Translations under genes and position numbers: made by a program
Notes under the pieces: generated by a model
Seen by the model: only the letters and a program-made list of their open reading frames with translations
Told to the model about the DNA's origin: nothing
Databases searched by the model: none
Part shown: positions 16,507 to 25,282 of the stretch, one piece after another
How positions within the stretch are numbered: position 1 is the first letter of the stretch
How the letters are laid out: every line of letters starts with the position of its first letter
Assembly: GCA_004017535.1 (NCBI GenBank)
Contig: SAJS01000011.1
Location: 124,001-188,000 of the forward strand
Length of the DNA: 64,000 nucleotides
Direction: 5' to 3'
Source: Mesorhizobium sp.
GTDB lineage: Bacteria; Pseudomonadota; Alphaproteobacteria; Rhizobiales; Rhizobiaceae

Positions 16507-16950
16507 ATGCAGATTTCGTCCAGGTTCCGTTCAGTCGCGGTTGCGGCAATCGCCGCCGCAGGCGTGAGCATTGCCAGCGCCGCGCATGCCGACAGCGGCA
16601 CGATCCGCTTTTCGGTCTACAAGGCGGCCTTCTTCATCGGCGGCTCCGGCGGCGAGGGCACGCTGACCTTCCATGGCAAACGCTATCCGATCTCCATCGG
16701 CGGCGTCTCCGGGGGCCTCGCCTTCGGCGCGTCCAAGACCTATTTCCAGGGCAGGGTGCGCCACATCCGCCGCGCCAGCGATGTGACGGGGGTCTATGGA
16801 GCTGCCGGCGGCGGCGGCGCGCTGGGCAGAGGCGCCCAAGTGATCGTCATGACCAATGACAAGGGCGCCCAGCTCGAGCTCACCGGCCGGCAGGTCGGCC
16901 TGCAGGTCAACGCCGATCTCAGCGGCATCAGCATCGCGCTGAAGCGATAG
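16507..16950 (+). CDS. Exported glycine-rich protein of unknown function
   Basis: A 147-residue protein with a signal peptide (MQISSRFRSVAVAAIAAAGV, cleavage after SAAHA). A beta-rich, glycine-rich mature domain follows: SVYKAAFFIGGSGGEGTL, FHGKRYPISIGGVSGGLAFG, RRASDVTGVYGAAGGGGALG, ending GISIALKR. The layout is loosely like small alphaproteobacterial envelope proteins such as EipA (DUF1134), but I could not match it to that family with confidence. It is followed by a hairpin and then the curlin genes, which suggests an envelope or surface role. Confidence 0.6.
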   Translation: MQISSRFRSVAVAAIAAAGVSIASAAHADSGTIRFSVYKAAFFIGGSGGEGTLTFHGKRYPISIGGVSGGLAFGASKTYFQGRVRHIRRASDVTGVYGAAGGGGALGRGAQVIVMTNDKGAQLELTGRQVGLQVNADLSGISIALKR

Positions 16951-17373
16951 CGCGTCACTTTCTGGCACTCCCAGGAGAGTTACCCAGGGAGTGCCATTCG
17001 ATCGCGGAGTCGAGCGCCCCAGGTTTACGCTAAGCCTTTCGCTTGGCCGGGGTGGCCAGGTGCCGAACACGTTCGCTAACCGAATATCCTTGGCGCATTC
17101 AGGTAGCTTGAAATCAATTTTGTTTTTCATCGCACGGGTCAGTGCGCCATCGGCGCAGCCCCTTCTGCGCTGATTCTCGGTCAAACCCTCATCGCCAGAT
17201 TGTCCCGCATCTTGGCCTTGCCTGACTGAATAGCGGAGCGCTCCAATCCTGGAACGTCCGAACGCAACGGTCATGAACGTTCACTGAATGGAGCCTTCAG
17301 CCTCCGTTCCGAGTGACTTCCCTACAAAGGGCCGTTCAACACGCGGTCCCCGCCGCATCGAAGGAGAAGTCCC
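16951..17373. other. Non-coding gap ahead of the curlin gene
   Basis: This gap is 423 bases. It begins with a perfect 9-bp hairpin, GGCACTCCC at 16964-16972 with GGGAGTGCC at 16987-16995, which may terminate the upstream gene although it lacks a T-run. The remainder has a locally AT-rich patch near 17105-17130 (AATCAATTTTGTTTTTCATC) that could house the curlin promoter. No RNA gene or coding sequence is recognisable. Confidence 0.5.
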
Positions 17374-17811
17374 ATGACCCGCACATCGATCATCGCCACG
17401 GCCCTTGCCGCTGTCGTCGGTTTCACCGCCGTCGCGCCCGCCGTGGCCAACGACGTCAACATCGAACAATATGGCTGGCGCAATTCCGCAGGCGGCGCCC
17501 AGCATGGCTACCGTAACCGCGTCCATTTCCACCAGGATGGCCGCTTCAACACCGCGATCGGTCAGCAATATGGTCGTCGCAACCTCTCGGTGATCGGGCA
17601 ACAGGGCGCAAACAACTACGGCGCGACCTACCAGTACGGCAACCGGAACGCCGGGGGCATTGCCCAGTTCGGCTCGAACCACACCGCGATCCTGACGCAG
17701 GACGGCAACGGCAACATCGCAGCCGGCGTTCAGGTCGGCCACGGGTGCAATGCCGATGTCAGCCAGGGTGGCAGCGGCAATGTAGCCGCCTTCGTCCAGG
17801 ATTGTCCCTGA
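17374..17811 (+). CDS. Curlin repeat-containing protein (amyloid fibre subunit)
   Basis: A 145-residue secreted protein. The signal peptide MTRTSIIATALAAVVGFTAV ends near AVA-NDV. About ten imperfect curlin half-repeats of about 11 residues with a Q-x-G-x-x-N core follow (EQYGWRN, QHGYRN, HQDGRFN, QQYGRRN, QQGANN, QYGNRN, QFGSNH, TQDGNGN, SQGGSGN). Such repeats stack into a cross-beta amyloid. Two cysteines occur near the C-terminus (HGC and DCP), which is unusual for curlins. A GAAGGAG ribosome site precedes the ATG. It is first in the curlin-csgH-curlin cluster; whether it is the major or minor subunit is not clear. Confidence 0.85.
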   Translation: MTRTSIIATALAAVVGFTAVAPAVANDVNIEQYGWRNSAGGAQHGYRNRVHFHQDGRFNTAIGQQYGRRNLSVIGQQGANNYGATYQYGNRNAGGIAQFGSNHTAILTQDGNGNIAAGVQVGHGCNADVSQGGSGNVAAFVQDCP

Positions 17812-17817
17812 ACCATC

Positions 17818-17849
17818 ATGTTGGCCGGCAATGGTTTGCCGGCCAACAT
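17818..17849. terminator. 14-bp perfect hairpin between the curlin and csgH genes
   Basis: ATGTTGGCCGGCAA at 17818-17831 pairs perfectly with TTGCCGGCCAACAT at 17836-17849 around a TGGT loop. There is no T-run. It may act as an mRNA stabiliser or attenuator separating high curlin expression from lower chaperone expression. Confidence 0.6.
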
Positions 17850-17873
17850 CCTGAAATGGCGAGGAGATCATCC

Positions 17874-18275
17874 ATGATCAGACGGAACAAGCGTATAGCG
17901 GCGACATCGGCCGCGCTCCTGGCTGCGATAACCGCCGGCGCGACAGGCGCGACGGCCGGCAAGGATCGCTCGACTTCCGGGCCGGTGCGATGCGAGATAC
18001 GGGATACGATTGAAGGAGACGCCATCCTGCTGGAGCCCCTAGTCTATGCTGACAAGAGCACCAGCGGCACCTACACGATCAGCGTCTCTGGAGGAGGCGC
18101 GTCCGGCTCCGCCAATATCCGGCAGGGCGGCGGCTTCGAAGCCGGCCCGGGCATTCCCGCGTCGCTCGGCCGGATGAGCTTGGGGGCAGATGGCGCTGTC
18201 TACGACATCACGCTGAAGGTGATCGCAGGCGGCACGAGCGTCAGCTGCGTCAAGCAAGTGCCTGGCGCAACCTGA
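17874..18275 (+). CDS. csgH: CsgH-like curli assembly chaperone
   Basis: A 133-residue exported protein. The signal peptide (MIRRNKRIAATSAALLAAIT, then AGATGATAGK) precedes a beta-sandwich-like domain: VRCEIRDTIEGDAILLEPLV, SGTYTISVSGGGASGSANI, GGGFEAGPG, then ITLKVIAGGTSVSCVKQ. This matches alphaproteobacterial CsgH, a periplasmic protein that inhibits premature curlin aggregation. Two cysteines probably form a disulfide. It sits between two curlin genes, which supports the call. A GAGGAG site precedes the ATG at 17874. Confidence 0.8.
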   Translation: MIRRNKRIAATSAALLAAITAGATGATAGKDRSTSGPVRCEIRDTIEGDAILLEPLVYADKSTSGTYTISVSGGGASGSANIRQGGGFEAGPGIPASLGRMSLGADGAVYDITLKVIAGGTSVSCVKQVPGAT

Positions 18276-18305
18276 GCGTCGGTTCTCCCGATCGGCAGAT
18301 CGAAA

Positions 18306-18332
18306 GGAGGGCTCCGGGCACCGGAGCCCTCC
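18306..18332 (+). terminator. Terminator-like hairpin after csgH
   Basis: A 12-bp perfect stem, GGAGGGCTCCGG at 18306-18317 with CCGGAGCCCTCC at 18321-18332, has a 3-base loop and is followed by GCCATTTCC. It probably ends or stabilises the csgH transcript ahead of the second curlin gene. Confidence 0.6.
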
Positions 18333-18468
18333 GCCATTTCCGCCGGGGCCTGGTAAGCCTGAACCAATGCCGGATCTTGAACGGCTGCTGAACGATCCCT
18401 TCCGTCATGGTTCAGCCTGGTTATGCGACTGTCCCCCATCGACGGTCGAACCTGCCAGGAGACGTAAC

Positions 18469-18885
18469 ATGAACCGCCAGATCACAAAGCTCATCCACGC
18501 CACCGCGCTCGTTGCCGCCATCGGCCTGCCCTTTGCTTCCGCTCCGGCAGAAGCGGGCGGTTCGATCGGGTTCTACTACTCGCCTCGGACGGCCCGCGAT
18601 GCGCGGGCGCTGGATCTCGGTCTACGCGCCTATTCGGCCTATAACGGGCTGCGCAGCGGTGCCCACATCAGACAGCTCGGTCGGAACAATCGTGCAGGCA
18701 TAGGTCAGGACGGTGCCGGCAACCTCGGCGTAATTCGGCAGGAGGGCAGTGGACATATCGCCACCTTGCGGCAGGACGGCAACGACAATTCCTACGGCAT
18801 TTTCCAGTTCGGCAGAAACACCGACGCCAACGTCGCGCAGGCCGGCGATGGCCAGAGCGGTGCGGCCGTGCTGTTCGGCTGGTAG
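18469..18885 (+). CDS. Curlin repeat-containing protein, second subunit
   Basis: A 138-residue exported protein. The signal peptide (MNRQITKLIHATALVAAIGL) is cut near PAEA-GGS. A non-repeat linker (IGFYYSPRTARDARALDLGL) follows, then about six curlin-type units with Q-x-G-x-x-N cores (RQLGRNN, GQDGAGN, RQEGSGH, RQDGNDN, FQFGRNT, AQAGDG), ending in LFGW. Fewer repeats plus an N-terminal non-repeat segment suggest a nucleator-like or minor role similar to CsgB, but this is inference. An AGGAG site lies upstream of the ATG. Confidence 0.82.
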   Translation: MNRQITKLIHATALVAAIGLPFASAPAEAGGSIGFYYSPRTARDARALDLGLRAYSAYNGLRSGAHIRQLGRNNRAGIGQDGAGNLGVIRQEGSGHIATLRQDGNDNSYGIFQFGRNTDANVAQAGDGQSGAAVLFGW

Positions 18886-19021
18886 GCCACAAATCGCCGG
18901 ATTGCGAATACGCGGACGGCGGTTCCGGCCGCGTATCCGCCGTCGATTGTCTTCGTCACATCCTGCCAGGCCTGCAAGCGGGCCTCTGCAAAGCGCAAGG
19001 CAGCTCCAGCCCTGGGCAGAC

Positions 19022-19357
19022 TCAATCGTCCCAGTCATCCCAATTGTCTTCGCCCTGCGGCGGGTAGTTTGGAACGACCCGGATAATCGGCCGCGGACGC
19101 TGATAGCGCCAATCATACTCGTCCGGCGGCTGCGGCTCATAGGTGCGATAAGCAGGCTGGTAATAGTGTTTCCGCTTCCAGTATTGGTGCTTCTTGTGCG
19201 GCCGAACGCAGTAGCCGTCCTCAGTCAGATAAGCGCATGTGACATGCGCCTCCTGCACCAGGCTGTTTCTGGCCGGCGCGCCGATCATCGGCGCCGCCTC
19301 GACCGCAGGCACCATCGCCAGCATGGTCCCGGCAAGGGCAAGAATGGGTAATTTCAT
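19022..19357 (-). CDS. Small exported acidic-tail protein, unknown
   Basis: A 111-residue protein with a signal peptide (MKLPILALAGTMLAMVPAVEA). The mature part has two cysteines (TCAYLTEDGYCVRPHKK), a Tyr/Lys/Arg-rich middle (YWKRKHYYQPAYRTYEPQPP) and an acidic Asp/Trp tail (DNWDDWDD). The start is ATG 19357. It is convergent to the second curlin gene. I do not recognise the family; the composition fits a secreted or envelope protein. Confidence 0.6.
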   Translation of the reverse strand: MKLPILALAGTMLAMVPAVEAAPMIGAPARNSLVQEAHVTCAYLTEDGYCVRPHKKHQYWKRKHYYQPAYRTYEPQPPDEYDWRYQRPRPIIRVVPNYPPQGEDNWDDWDD

Positions 19358-19864
19358 CGGCCTCTCCAACCTCTCCAGAATAAGGCCGGAAGAACGTTCT
19401 GATTGGGGGCGATTTGCGGCGGCCGAGATCACTTTGATTTTCGGTCGCACATATGAGCGTTAGATCATGTACCGCGCCGGGATGCCCAGGGCCGCCGTCT
19501 GCTGGGGCGCCATCCCATTGATTTCCGCGAGATCGGCGCAAGCGCCGGGCTTGGTCGAAGCCATCCCAACCTCATCATTCTATGGCAAGGAGCGAAGCGA
19601 CGCGGCGCAGGGCCATAGAATCCATTCCGTGACTTGGAAGCGCCGCCACGGTGCAGAATTTTGCTCCGTTGCACGCCGTGACGAAGGTAACGGCATGGAT
19701 TCCAGGGTCTACGCGACGCCGCTTCGCGGCTGCTCCGCCCTGGAATGACGATCGTGATGGGCGCTTCGGCCAATCTCCAACGCATACCACCTGCCAACGC
19801 AAACAGAGCCGACCGGGTTCAAATCCCAAGGCAGTGCCGCTGCGATTCCGGCGCACCCATAACG
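19358..19864. repeat. Gene-free gap carrying a CCAGGG palindromic repeat
   Basis: No gene is supported in these 507 bases. The best-formed palindrome has arms ATTCCAGGG at 19699-19707 and CCCTGGAAT at 19738-19746 and is preceded by GGCATGG. The same arms and flank recur at 36548-36581. A second, less regular inverted segment lies at about 19605-19690. Confidence 0.65.
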
Positions 19865-22800
19865 CTAGTTCGCCAGCTGATCGAGAAGCGTATCTATTTC
19901 CCCTTTCTTTGGGGCTTCGGGCGTAGCAGGGGCGGGTTGGGGACGGGCTTGCGGATCGACGGGAGCGGATTCCGCCGCTGGCGCAGCGATCTCTGCCTCG
20001 GTCTCGCCGCTGGTGTCCGAGCCTGACGGCGGCGGCGCGTTTTCCGCATTGCCGTTGTTCGGCGTCACGGGTGGTTCCGGCGCGGCGGGCGGGGTTTTGG
20101 GCCGGGGCGCGGCGTTGCGCAGAAGATCGCCGATCAGATCCGCCGCTCCCTTGCCGGACCCGTCGCCGTTCGAGCCCGTTTGGCCCGGGATCAGCTTGTC
20201 GAGATTGAGTTTTCCGGTCGGCAGCCCAAGGCGGCTCAACATATCCAGCGCGCCCTGCGGGTCCTTGGCCAAGGCGCTCAGGTCCGGATAGGCCCGAGGC
20301 GCGGAGAGCGGGCCCTGGACCACGACCGGCACCCCGATGCCCTTCACGGCAACGTCGCCGCCCTGCCCGGCAAGCGAAGCGACGACGCGGGGGTTGAGCC
20401 GCATGTCGAGCGTCTGGTCGGCGAGGTCGATCGTGCCTGACCCGTCCATCCGCAGCAGCGGGCCCAGCAGGCTGATGTCCGTCGTCTGCGCGATGCCGTC
20501 CGCGATCGCGAATGAGGCGCCGAGCTCGGTGAACGTCGTCTTCTTGGCCTGATCCTGCTTGAAGCCGCCGGCGAGCAGCCCGGCCAAATTGTTGTAGACC
20601 TCCGCTATGTCGATGCCGCGGAAGGCGCCGTCGCTGAATTTTGCCGCCGCCTTGCCGCCGAGCGAGCGGGCAAGCGACTTGGTGGTCTTTCCCGCGCCTG
20701 AAACCGCGACCGTAGCCTCAAGCGTGCCTTCGATGCGGTCGAAATCCGCCGCATCACGCAGCAAGGGTGCCGCTGCCGCGCCGGTGATTGCGGTGTTGAG
20801 GTCCAGGGAAGCGGCGTCGCCGGAACCGTCGGCGGTCATCTCCGCCGCGATCGTGCCGCCATAGAAGGGGCTTTGCGGCACGTTCAGGTGAGCCTTCCCA
20901 TCCGCCACCGTCAGGCTGGTCGCCACCGGCCCGGCGAAGACCTTGCCATAGCCGAGCTTGTCGGCCTGGATGTCCACTTTGGCATCAAGTCCCTTGAGGA
21001 AGGAGAGATCGACCGGCGCGTCGGTTGCCGCACCCGGTTTCTGTTTGCCGCCGGCCATGGCTCCGCCGCCGGCGAACGCTGCAAGGTCGAGTCTCGCGAA
21101 ATTGAGCGATGTCCGGATGGTGAGAGGCTCCCCCAGTTTCACCGAGCCTTGCCCCGACGCCTTGACGCCGTTCAATGTGGCGGTGGCCTTCTGGAAGGAG
21201 AATTGCGTTGGGCCGGCATCGACATCGCCCTTGAAGGCAAAATCCTGCAGACTGCGGGAAGCGCCCTGTCCCAGCCATTGCATCAGTCTGTCGACCGAGG
21301 GCGATGTGGCCGAGACCTGGCCCTTGAACGTGCCGCCACCCCCGACAGTGCCGCTTATGCTGCCTTCGAGATATTTGGAGGAGACCGAAAGGCTGATCGG
21401 GCCGGATGCATCGGCAACGGAGCCGCCGGCCAGAAAGGATGCGGGCGCGACCTGAGACTTGAACGCAACAGCCTGCCCCCGCCAGGCGAGCTTGCCTGTC
21501 ACATCGACCGGCTTGCCGATGTCGCGAAGCTTCGCGTCAAGAGTGAGCCCGGTTATGTCGTTGGCGGTCCGGTCCTGGGCATCGGCAAGCGCCGCAAGCG
21601 GAAGCTTGCCCTCGCGTATCCCGACCGTTCCCTGCAGATTGAGGCTGCTGTGGATGCGTTGCGCGGCAAGCCCACGAAAAGCGAATCCCATATCGGCCGT
21701 AAGCTTGCCGGACAGCGGCACGGCTTGTCCGGCCAGCTTCGCTATCGAGCCGATGTCCAGCCCCGAGCTCGCAATATTGCCCCGTATGGTCGGAGGCGTT
21801 TCAGCGACATTCGTCGAGGCGTTCGCCGTGAGGTTTCCCGCGTCGAGGCCGAAGTGCTCCAGCTTTGCCTTGAGATGCCCGTCGCGCAATGTTGCGGCGA
21901 GTTGGACATCGGAAGCCCGTATCTTGTCGCTGAGCAACTCATCGATTGTCACGCTGATGTCGGCGTCGAAAGCGGCCAGCATGGCAAGGTCAGGCTCTCC
22001 GGAGCCAGCAGCAGTTTTGCTCACGCTGGAACCGCCCTTTCCGAGATCGCTCAAGGCGTCGATATCGACGCGCTTGGCCGCCAGGTCGGCGAAGAAGCGA
22101 TGCCGCGGCCCGGGCTGAAAGAGCGCGTCCATCTGGAAGCTCTGGTCGCCGATCTCGAACTTGCCGCCCTTGATCTGATAGCTGCCATTGCCGTTGAGCT
22201 GGATTTCGCCGCTCGCCTTCAAGGCAGAGAATTTGGCAACGGGCGCCGGATCGAGCCGCGCCTCGATGGCGATTTGGGCCGGCAGCCGTTTCAGGATCGG
22301 CCTCAAGGCGGAAAGGCTCCCGCTGATTGCGACGCGACGGCCGTTGCTGGTGCCGGCCAATGAAAACGAGACCTCCCGGTCGAGGTCCGGAACCCTCAGA
22401 TCGGCGTCGATTGCCGTCACCTTGGCGGCGTTGCCGGTCGAGGCGGCTGAGGTAAGGGTGCCGTTCGTTATGGTCAGCCGGTTGATCGCCAGCCGCTCGA
22501 GCGTATCGACAATCGCCGCGAAGGGATCAGCCTCAACATCCTTCGGCTCCGGAGCTGGCTCCGCGCTCGCGGAAGCCTTGAGCGCGATTGTCGGATCCGC
22601 CAGCGCGACGGACTGAATCTCGAGCTTTTTCGACCATAGCGAGGAAAGCGTTACCGACGTATCGAAGCGCGGAGCGGATATCGCGACGTCGCCAGCGCCG
22701 GTCGAGAGCGAGATATCATCCGCGACCACCGCCAGCCTGGGCAGCAGCGACAGCCTGACAGGCCCGTCGAGCCGGATGGTCATTCCGGTCGCGGACGACA

Positions 22801-22915
22801 ATTGCCGGCCTAGTTCAGCACGAACCCAGTCGGTCGAAACCAGCGCGGGCAGAAGGAAAAGCAGCCCGACGACAAGAACGACAGCTACGGTGAGTGCGGC
22901 GGCGATTTTTCTCAC
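19865..22915 (-). CDS. AsmA family protein
   Basis: A 1016-residue envelope protein. It has an N-terminal membrane anchor (VAVVLVVGLLFLLPALVSTD, about residues 11-30) followed by the AsmA start WVRAELGRQLSSATGMTIRLDGPVRL. The rest is a long repetitive beta-rich domain, with AsmA_2-type features such as SFAIADGIAQTTDISLLGP near the C-terminus. A Pro/Ala-rich tail (about 920-1010) is low complexity. AsmA-like proteins span the periplasm and are implicated in lipid transport to the outer membrane. The start is GTG at 22915. It appears to be transcribed alone. Confidence 0.88.
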   Translation of the reverse strand: MRKIAAALTVAVVLVVGLLFLLPALVSTDWVRAELGRQLSSATGMTIRLDGPVRLSLLPRLAVVADDISLSTGAGDVAISAPRFDTSVTLSSLWSKKLEIQSVALADPTIALKASASAEPAPEPKDVEADPFAAIVDTLERLAINRLTITNGTLTSAASTGNAAKVTAIDADLRVPDLDREVSFSLAGTSNGRRVAISGSLSALRPILKRLPAQIAIEARLDPAPVAKFSALKASGEIQLNGNGSYQIKGGKFEIGDQSFQMDALFQPGPRHRFFADLAAKRVDIDALSDLGKGGSSVSKTAAGSGEPDLAMLAAFDADISVTIDELLSDKIRASDVQLAATLRDGHLKAKLEHFGLDAGNLTANASTNVAETPPTIRGNIASSGLDIGSIAKLAGQAVPLSGKLTADMGFAFRGLAAQRIHSSLNLQGTVGIREGKLPLAALADAQDRTANDITGLTLDAKLRDIGKPVDVTGKLAWRGQAVAFKSQVAPASFLAGGSVADASGPISLSVSSKYLEGSISGTVGGGGTFKGQVSATSPSVDRLMQWLGQGASRSLQDFAFKGDVDAGPTQFSFQKATATLNGVKASGQGSVKLGEPLTIRTSLNFARLDLAAFAGGGAMAGGKQKPGAATDAPVDLSFLKGLDAKVDIQADKLGYGKVFAGPVATSLTVADGKAHLNVPQSPFYGGTIAAEMTADGSGDAASLDLNTAITGAAAAPLLRDAADFDRIEGTLEATVAVSGAGKTTKSLARSLGGKAAAKFSDGAFRGIDIAEVYNNLAGLLAGGFKQDQAKKTTFTELGASFAIADGIAQTTDISLLGPLLRMDGSGTIDLADQTLDMRLNPRVVASLAGQGGDVAVKGIGVPVVVQGPLSAPRAYPDLSALAKDPQGALDMLSRLGLPTGKLNLDKLIPGQTGSNGDGSGKGAADLIGDLLRNAAPRPKTPPAAPEPPVTPNNGNAENAPPPSGSDTSGETEAEIAAPAAESAPVDPQARPQPAPATPEAPKKGEIDTLLDQLAN

Positions 22916-23129
22916 ATCGACCAGCCAAAATGATCGGAAGAATCAGTATCGTCGAGCATACATGCTTCCGGCGCCCGACTGAATCCTGACGAACCAAGGG
23001 CTTCGCGCCGGACGAATTTCGAACTGGTCCACGGGACCCAGGCCGGCATGTTTCGCCTAACGCCTCCCCGGCGCCATTCACTCTGGAGAACGCTGACACA
23101 AGCGGAGTCTTGGACCGGCCCGGTTCCAC

Positions 23130-23624
23130 TCACCTGGAGATTGCCGTCGCCTTGTGATTGCGTTGGCGCGCATAGGTCACACAGGCGTCCACCGTGCTGA
23201 CGCAGAGCGCATCGACGCTGTTCGGCAGATTGTTGTCGCCGGCATAGGCCACCTCGGCGACATGCCCGCCGACCATGCGGATCTGCGTGTTGCAGTAGCC
23301 GCCGGGGGCGACATTGACTGACCCGCCGAAGGCGGGAATCGCGCCCACGGCCATGGTCGGCACCGCGATGCTGAGGTTGCCGCGTTGCACGGTGCGTTGG
23401 TAGGTCCAGATTTGGCCGGATGATCCCACATCGGCCGTCGCGGTCGGAAAGCCGGCGCACATGCGGACATCAGCCTCGCTGAGACCGACCATCTCCTTGC
23501 GGGCGGCGGCCGTGGTGGGGTCGACCTTGGCGATGCTGGACGTATCGTCCGGAATGACGCAGGACGAAAGGATGGAGATGCCTGCCGCGATAAAGGCAAG
23601 TTTTCGAATACGCAAGGATGTCAT
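23130..23624 (-). CDS. Lipoprotein of unknown function (BamE/OmlA-like layout)
   Basis: A 164-residue protein with a basic N-terminus, a hydrophobic segment and lipobox ILSSC (Cys22). The mature part has GLSEADVRMCAGFPTATADV, then WTYQRT and a late MVGGHVAEVAYAGDN. This loosely resembles the G-x-s-x-x-e-V..G-P...W.Y arrangement of small outer-membrane lipoproteins such as BamE/OmlA, though I would not assign it. Four cysteines follow the lipid Cys (RMC, YC, ALC, DAC). No operon partner is obvious. Confidence 0.6.
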   Translation of the reverse strand: MTSLRIRKLAFIAAGISILSSCVIPDDTSSIAKVDPTTAAARKEMVGLSEADVRMCAGFPTATADVGSSGQIWTYQRTVQRGNLSIAVPTMAVGAIPAFGGSVNVAPGGYCNTQIRMVGGHVAEVAYAGDNNLPNSVDALCVSTVDACVTYARQRNHKATAISR

Positions 23625-23721
23625 GCCGTCGGTCGGAGTTGCGTGCCGCCCCAGCGCCCTCCTGCCTACCTAGGCAATCGGCCAAACGCGTCAACCCGAA
23701 ATAGAGACGGAAATGCCGCTC

Positions 23722-23785
23722 CATATCTTTGTTTTTTACGCAATTCCGTACGGAAAGCCGCTCACACTTTTCCCAGAATTGCTCA
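23722..23785. repeat. RIME-like mosaic repeat
   Basis: Reading minus to plus it contains CGCAATTCCGTACGGAAAGCC and then CACTTTTCCCAGAATTGCTC-type blocks (quoted in short parts: CGCAATTCC, CACTTTTCC, AATTGCTC). This is the same family as 9053-9110 and 47480-47550. It lies between the lipoprotein and the multicopper oxidase 3' end. Confidence 0.65.
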
Positions 23786-23799
23786 ATGCGCCAATGCGC

Positions 23800-25194
23800 T
23801 CACACCACCCGAAAATAGCTCGTCATGCCTGTCTTCTGGTGCTCGATGATGTGGCAATGCAGCAGCCAGTCGCCGGGATTGTCGGCGACGAATCCCAGCT
23901 GCACCTTCTCGTCGGGCTGGATGAGGTAGGTGTCGGAGACGAGCGGCTGCACTGGCCTGGTCGAGGACGACAGCACCTTGAAGCTCATGCCATGCAAATG
24001 GATCGGGTGCGCGTGCGGCGTCAGGTTCTCCATGTCGATGATGTAGCTCTTGCCGAGCTTCAACTCGGCGAGCGGCGCCGTAGGGTCGGGCGTGTCGCCC
24101 GGCCACGGCACCTTGTTGATCGCCCAGAAACTGTAACCGAGCGAACCGCAGATGCTGTCGACCGAAACGTTTTCCGCCGTGGCGCTCAGCGCCAGCGGAA
24201 TGCGCCTGGCGCTGGAAAGGTCCACTTCCGCCACCGGATTGACTTCCAGCGACCCGAGATCGCGCAGATCGTGCTTGAGCGATTTGCCGACCGAACGCAG
24301 CGTCGCCAGGATTTTCGGCTTGGTGCCTCGGACGTCGCGCAGGCTGACGATCGCGCCTTCCTCGTCGGGCATACGGATGGCAAGCTCCAGCCGCTGGCCG
24401 GGTCCGATCTGCAAGGCGTCCGGCGTGAACCGCTGCGGCACCGGGTTGCCGTCGAGCGCGATCACCGCAGCTTCGGCCCCGTCGACGCGGAAGGCGTAGA
24501 TGCGGGTGACGTCGGTGATGGCGGCGCGCAGCCGCACCAGTCCGCCGGCCGGCGCATCGAATTGCGGCTGTTCGAGCCAATTGGCGGTGCGCACCGTGCC
24601 GAAGGTGCCGGCCCTTGCGGCGTCGCGCGGCCGGAACGCCTCGATGAACTGGCCGTCGTCGCCGAGCCGCCAGTCGCGCAGGTTGATCACCATTTCGGCG
24701 TCGAAGGCGGCGTCCTTAGGGTTCTCGACCACGATCACACCGGTCAGCCCGTGACCCATCTGGATCAGCGTGTTGCAATGCGGGTGGTACCAGAAGGTGC
24801 CGGCGTCGGGCGGGGTGAAGGCATAGTCGAAATGGTCGCCCCGATAGACATAGGGCTGGATCAGGAAAGGGACGCCGTCCATCTTGTTGGGAACGCGGAT
24901 ACCGTGCCAGTGGATGGTCGTCGGATCATCGATGCCGTTGATCAGCCGCGCGGTGAACGGCTCGCCCTTCCGCATCCTGACGACCGGTGGCTGGCCTGCC
25001 TCGCCATAGGTCAGAACATTCTTCGTCGACGCGCCGTCCATCAGCCGCGCCTCGATGCTGGCAGTCTTCAGGATCAGCGGTTCGGGCTTCGCCGCCGCCC
25101 AGCCGGCAAGCTTGCCGGCGGCCGAGAGGCCGATACCGGCCGCGCCGACGGTCGCGGCGCTCTGCAGGAGTTTGCGGCGTGTAAGGACCGACAT
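23800..25194 (-). CDS. Multicopper oxidase (laccase-like), Tat-exported
   Basis: A 464-residue periplasmic multicopper oxidase. The Tat signal reads TRRKLLQSAATVGAAGIG. All four copper-binding segments are visible: HWHGIRVPNKMDG, FWYHPHCNTL, HPIHLHGMSF and LLHCHIIEHQKTGM, giving the type 1 Cys and the trinuclear cluster. Length is normal for small laccases of the CueO/CopA-like group. The substrate (copper, a phenol or other) cannot be told. The nearest known-function neighbours are the tonB-exbD-exbB genes, which suggests but does not show a metal-related role. Confidence 0.9.
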   Translation of the reverse strand: MSVLTRRKLLQSAATVGAAGIGLSAAGKLAGWAAAKPEPLILKTASIEARLMDGASTKNVLTYGEAGQPPVVRMRKGEPFTARLINGIDDPTTIHWHGIRVPNKMDGVPFLIQPYVYRGDHFDYAFTPPDAGTFWYHPHCNTLIQMGHGLTGVIVVENPKDAAFDAEMVINLRDWRLGDDGQFIEAFRPRDAARAGTFGTVRTANWLEQPQFDAPAGGLVRLRAAITDVTRIYAFRVDGAEAAVIALDGNPVPQRFTPDALQIGPGQRLELAIRMPDEEGAIVSLRDVRGTKPKILATLRSVGKSLKHDLRDLGSLEVNPVAEVDLSSARRIPLALSATAENVSVDSICGSLGYSFWAINKVPWPGDTPDPTAPLAELKLGKSYIIDMENLTPHAHPIHLHGMSFKVLSSSTRPVQPLVSDTYLIQPDEKVQLGFVADNPGDWLLHCHIIEHQKTGMTSYFRVV

Positions 25195-25282
25195 GGGAAT
25201 CCTAATATAGATGAGTGATTGCCTCAGGTTTTATCATTTTCGGGCTCATCCCGAAACGGACAGATCGCCGCCCCCAGGCCAA

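Noticed and set aside
20873-22363. A 496-residue open frame on the plus strand
   Set aside because: It is antisense to the AsmA gene, with Arg/Gly/His-rich composition typical of a shadow frame in GC-rich DNA, and no recognisable domain.
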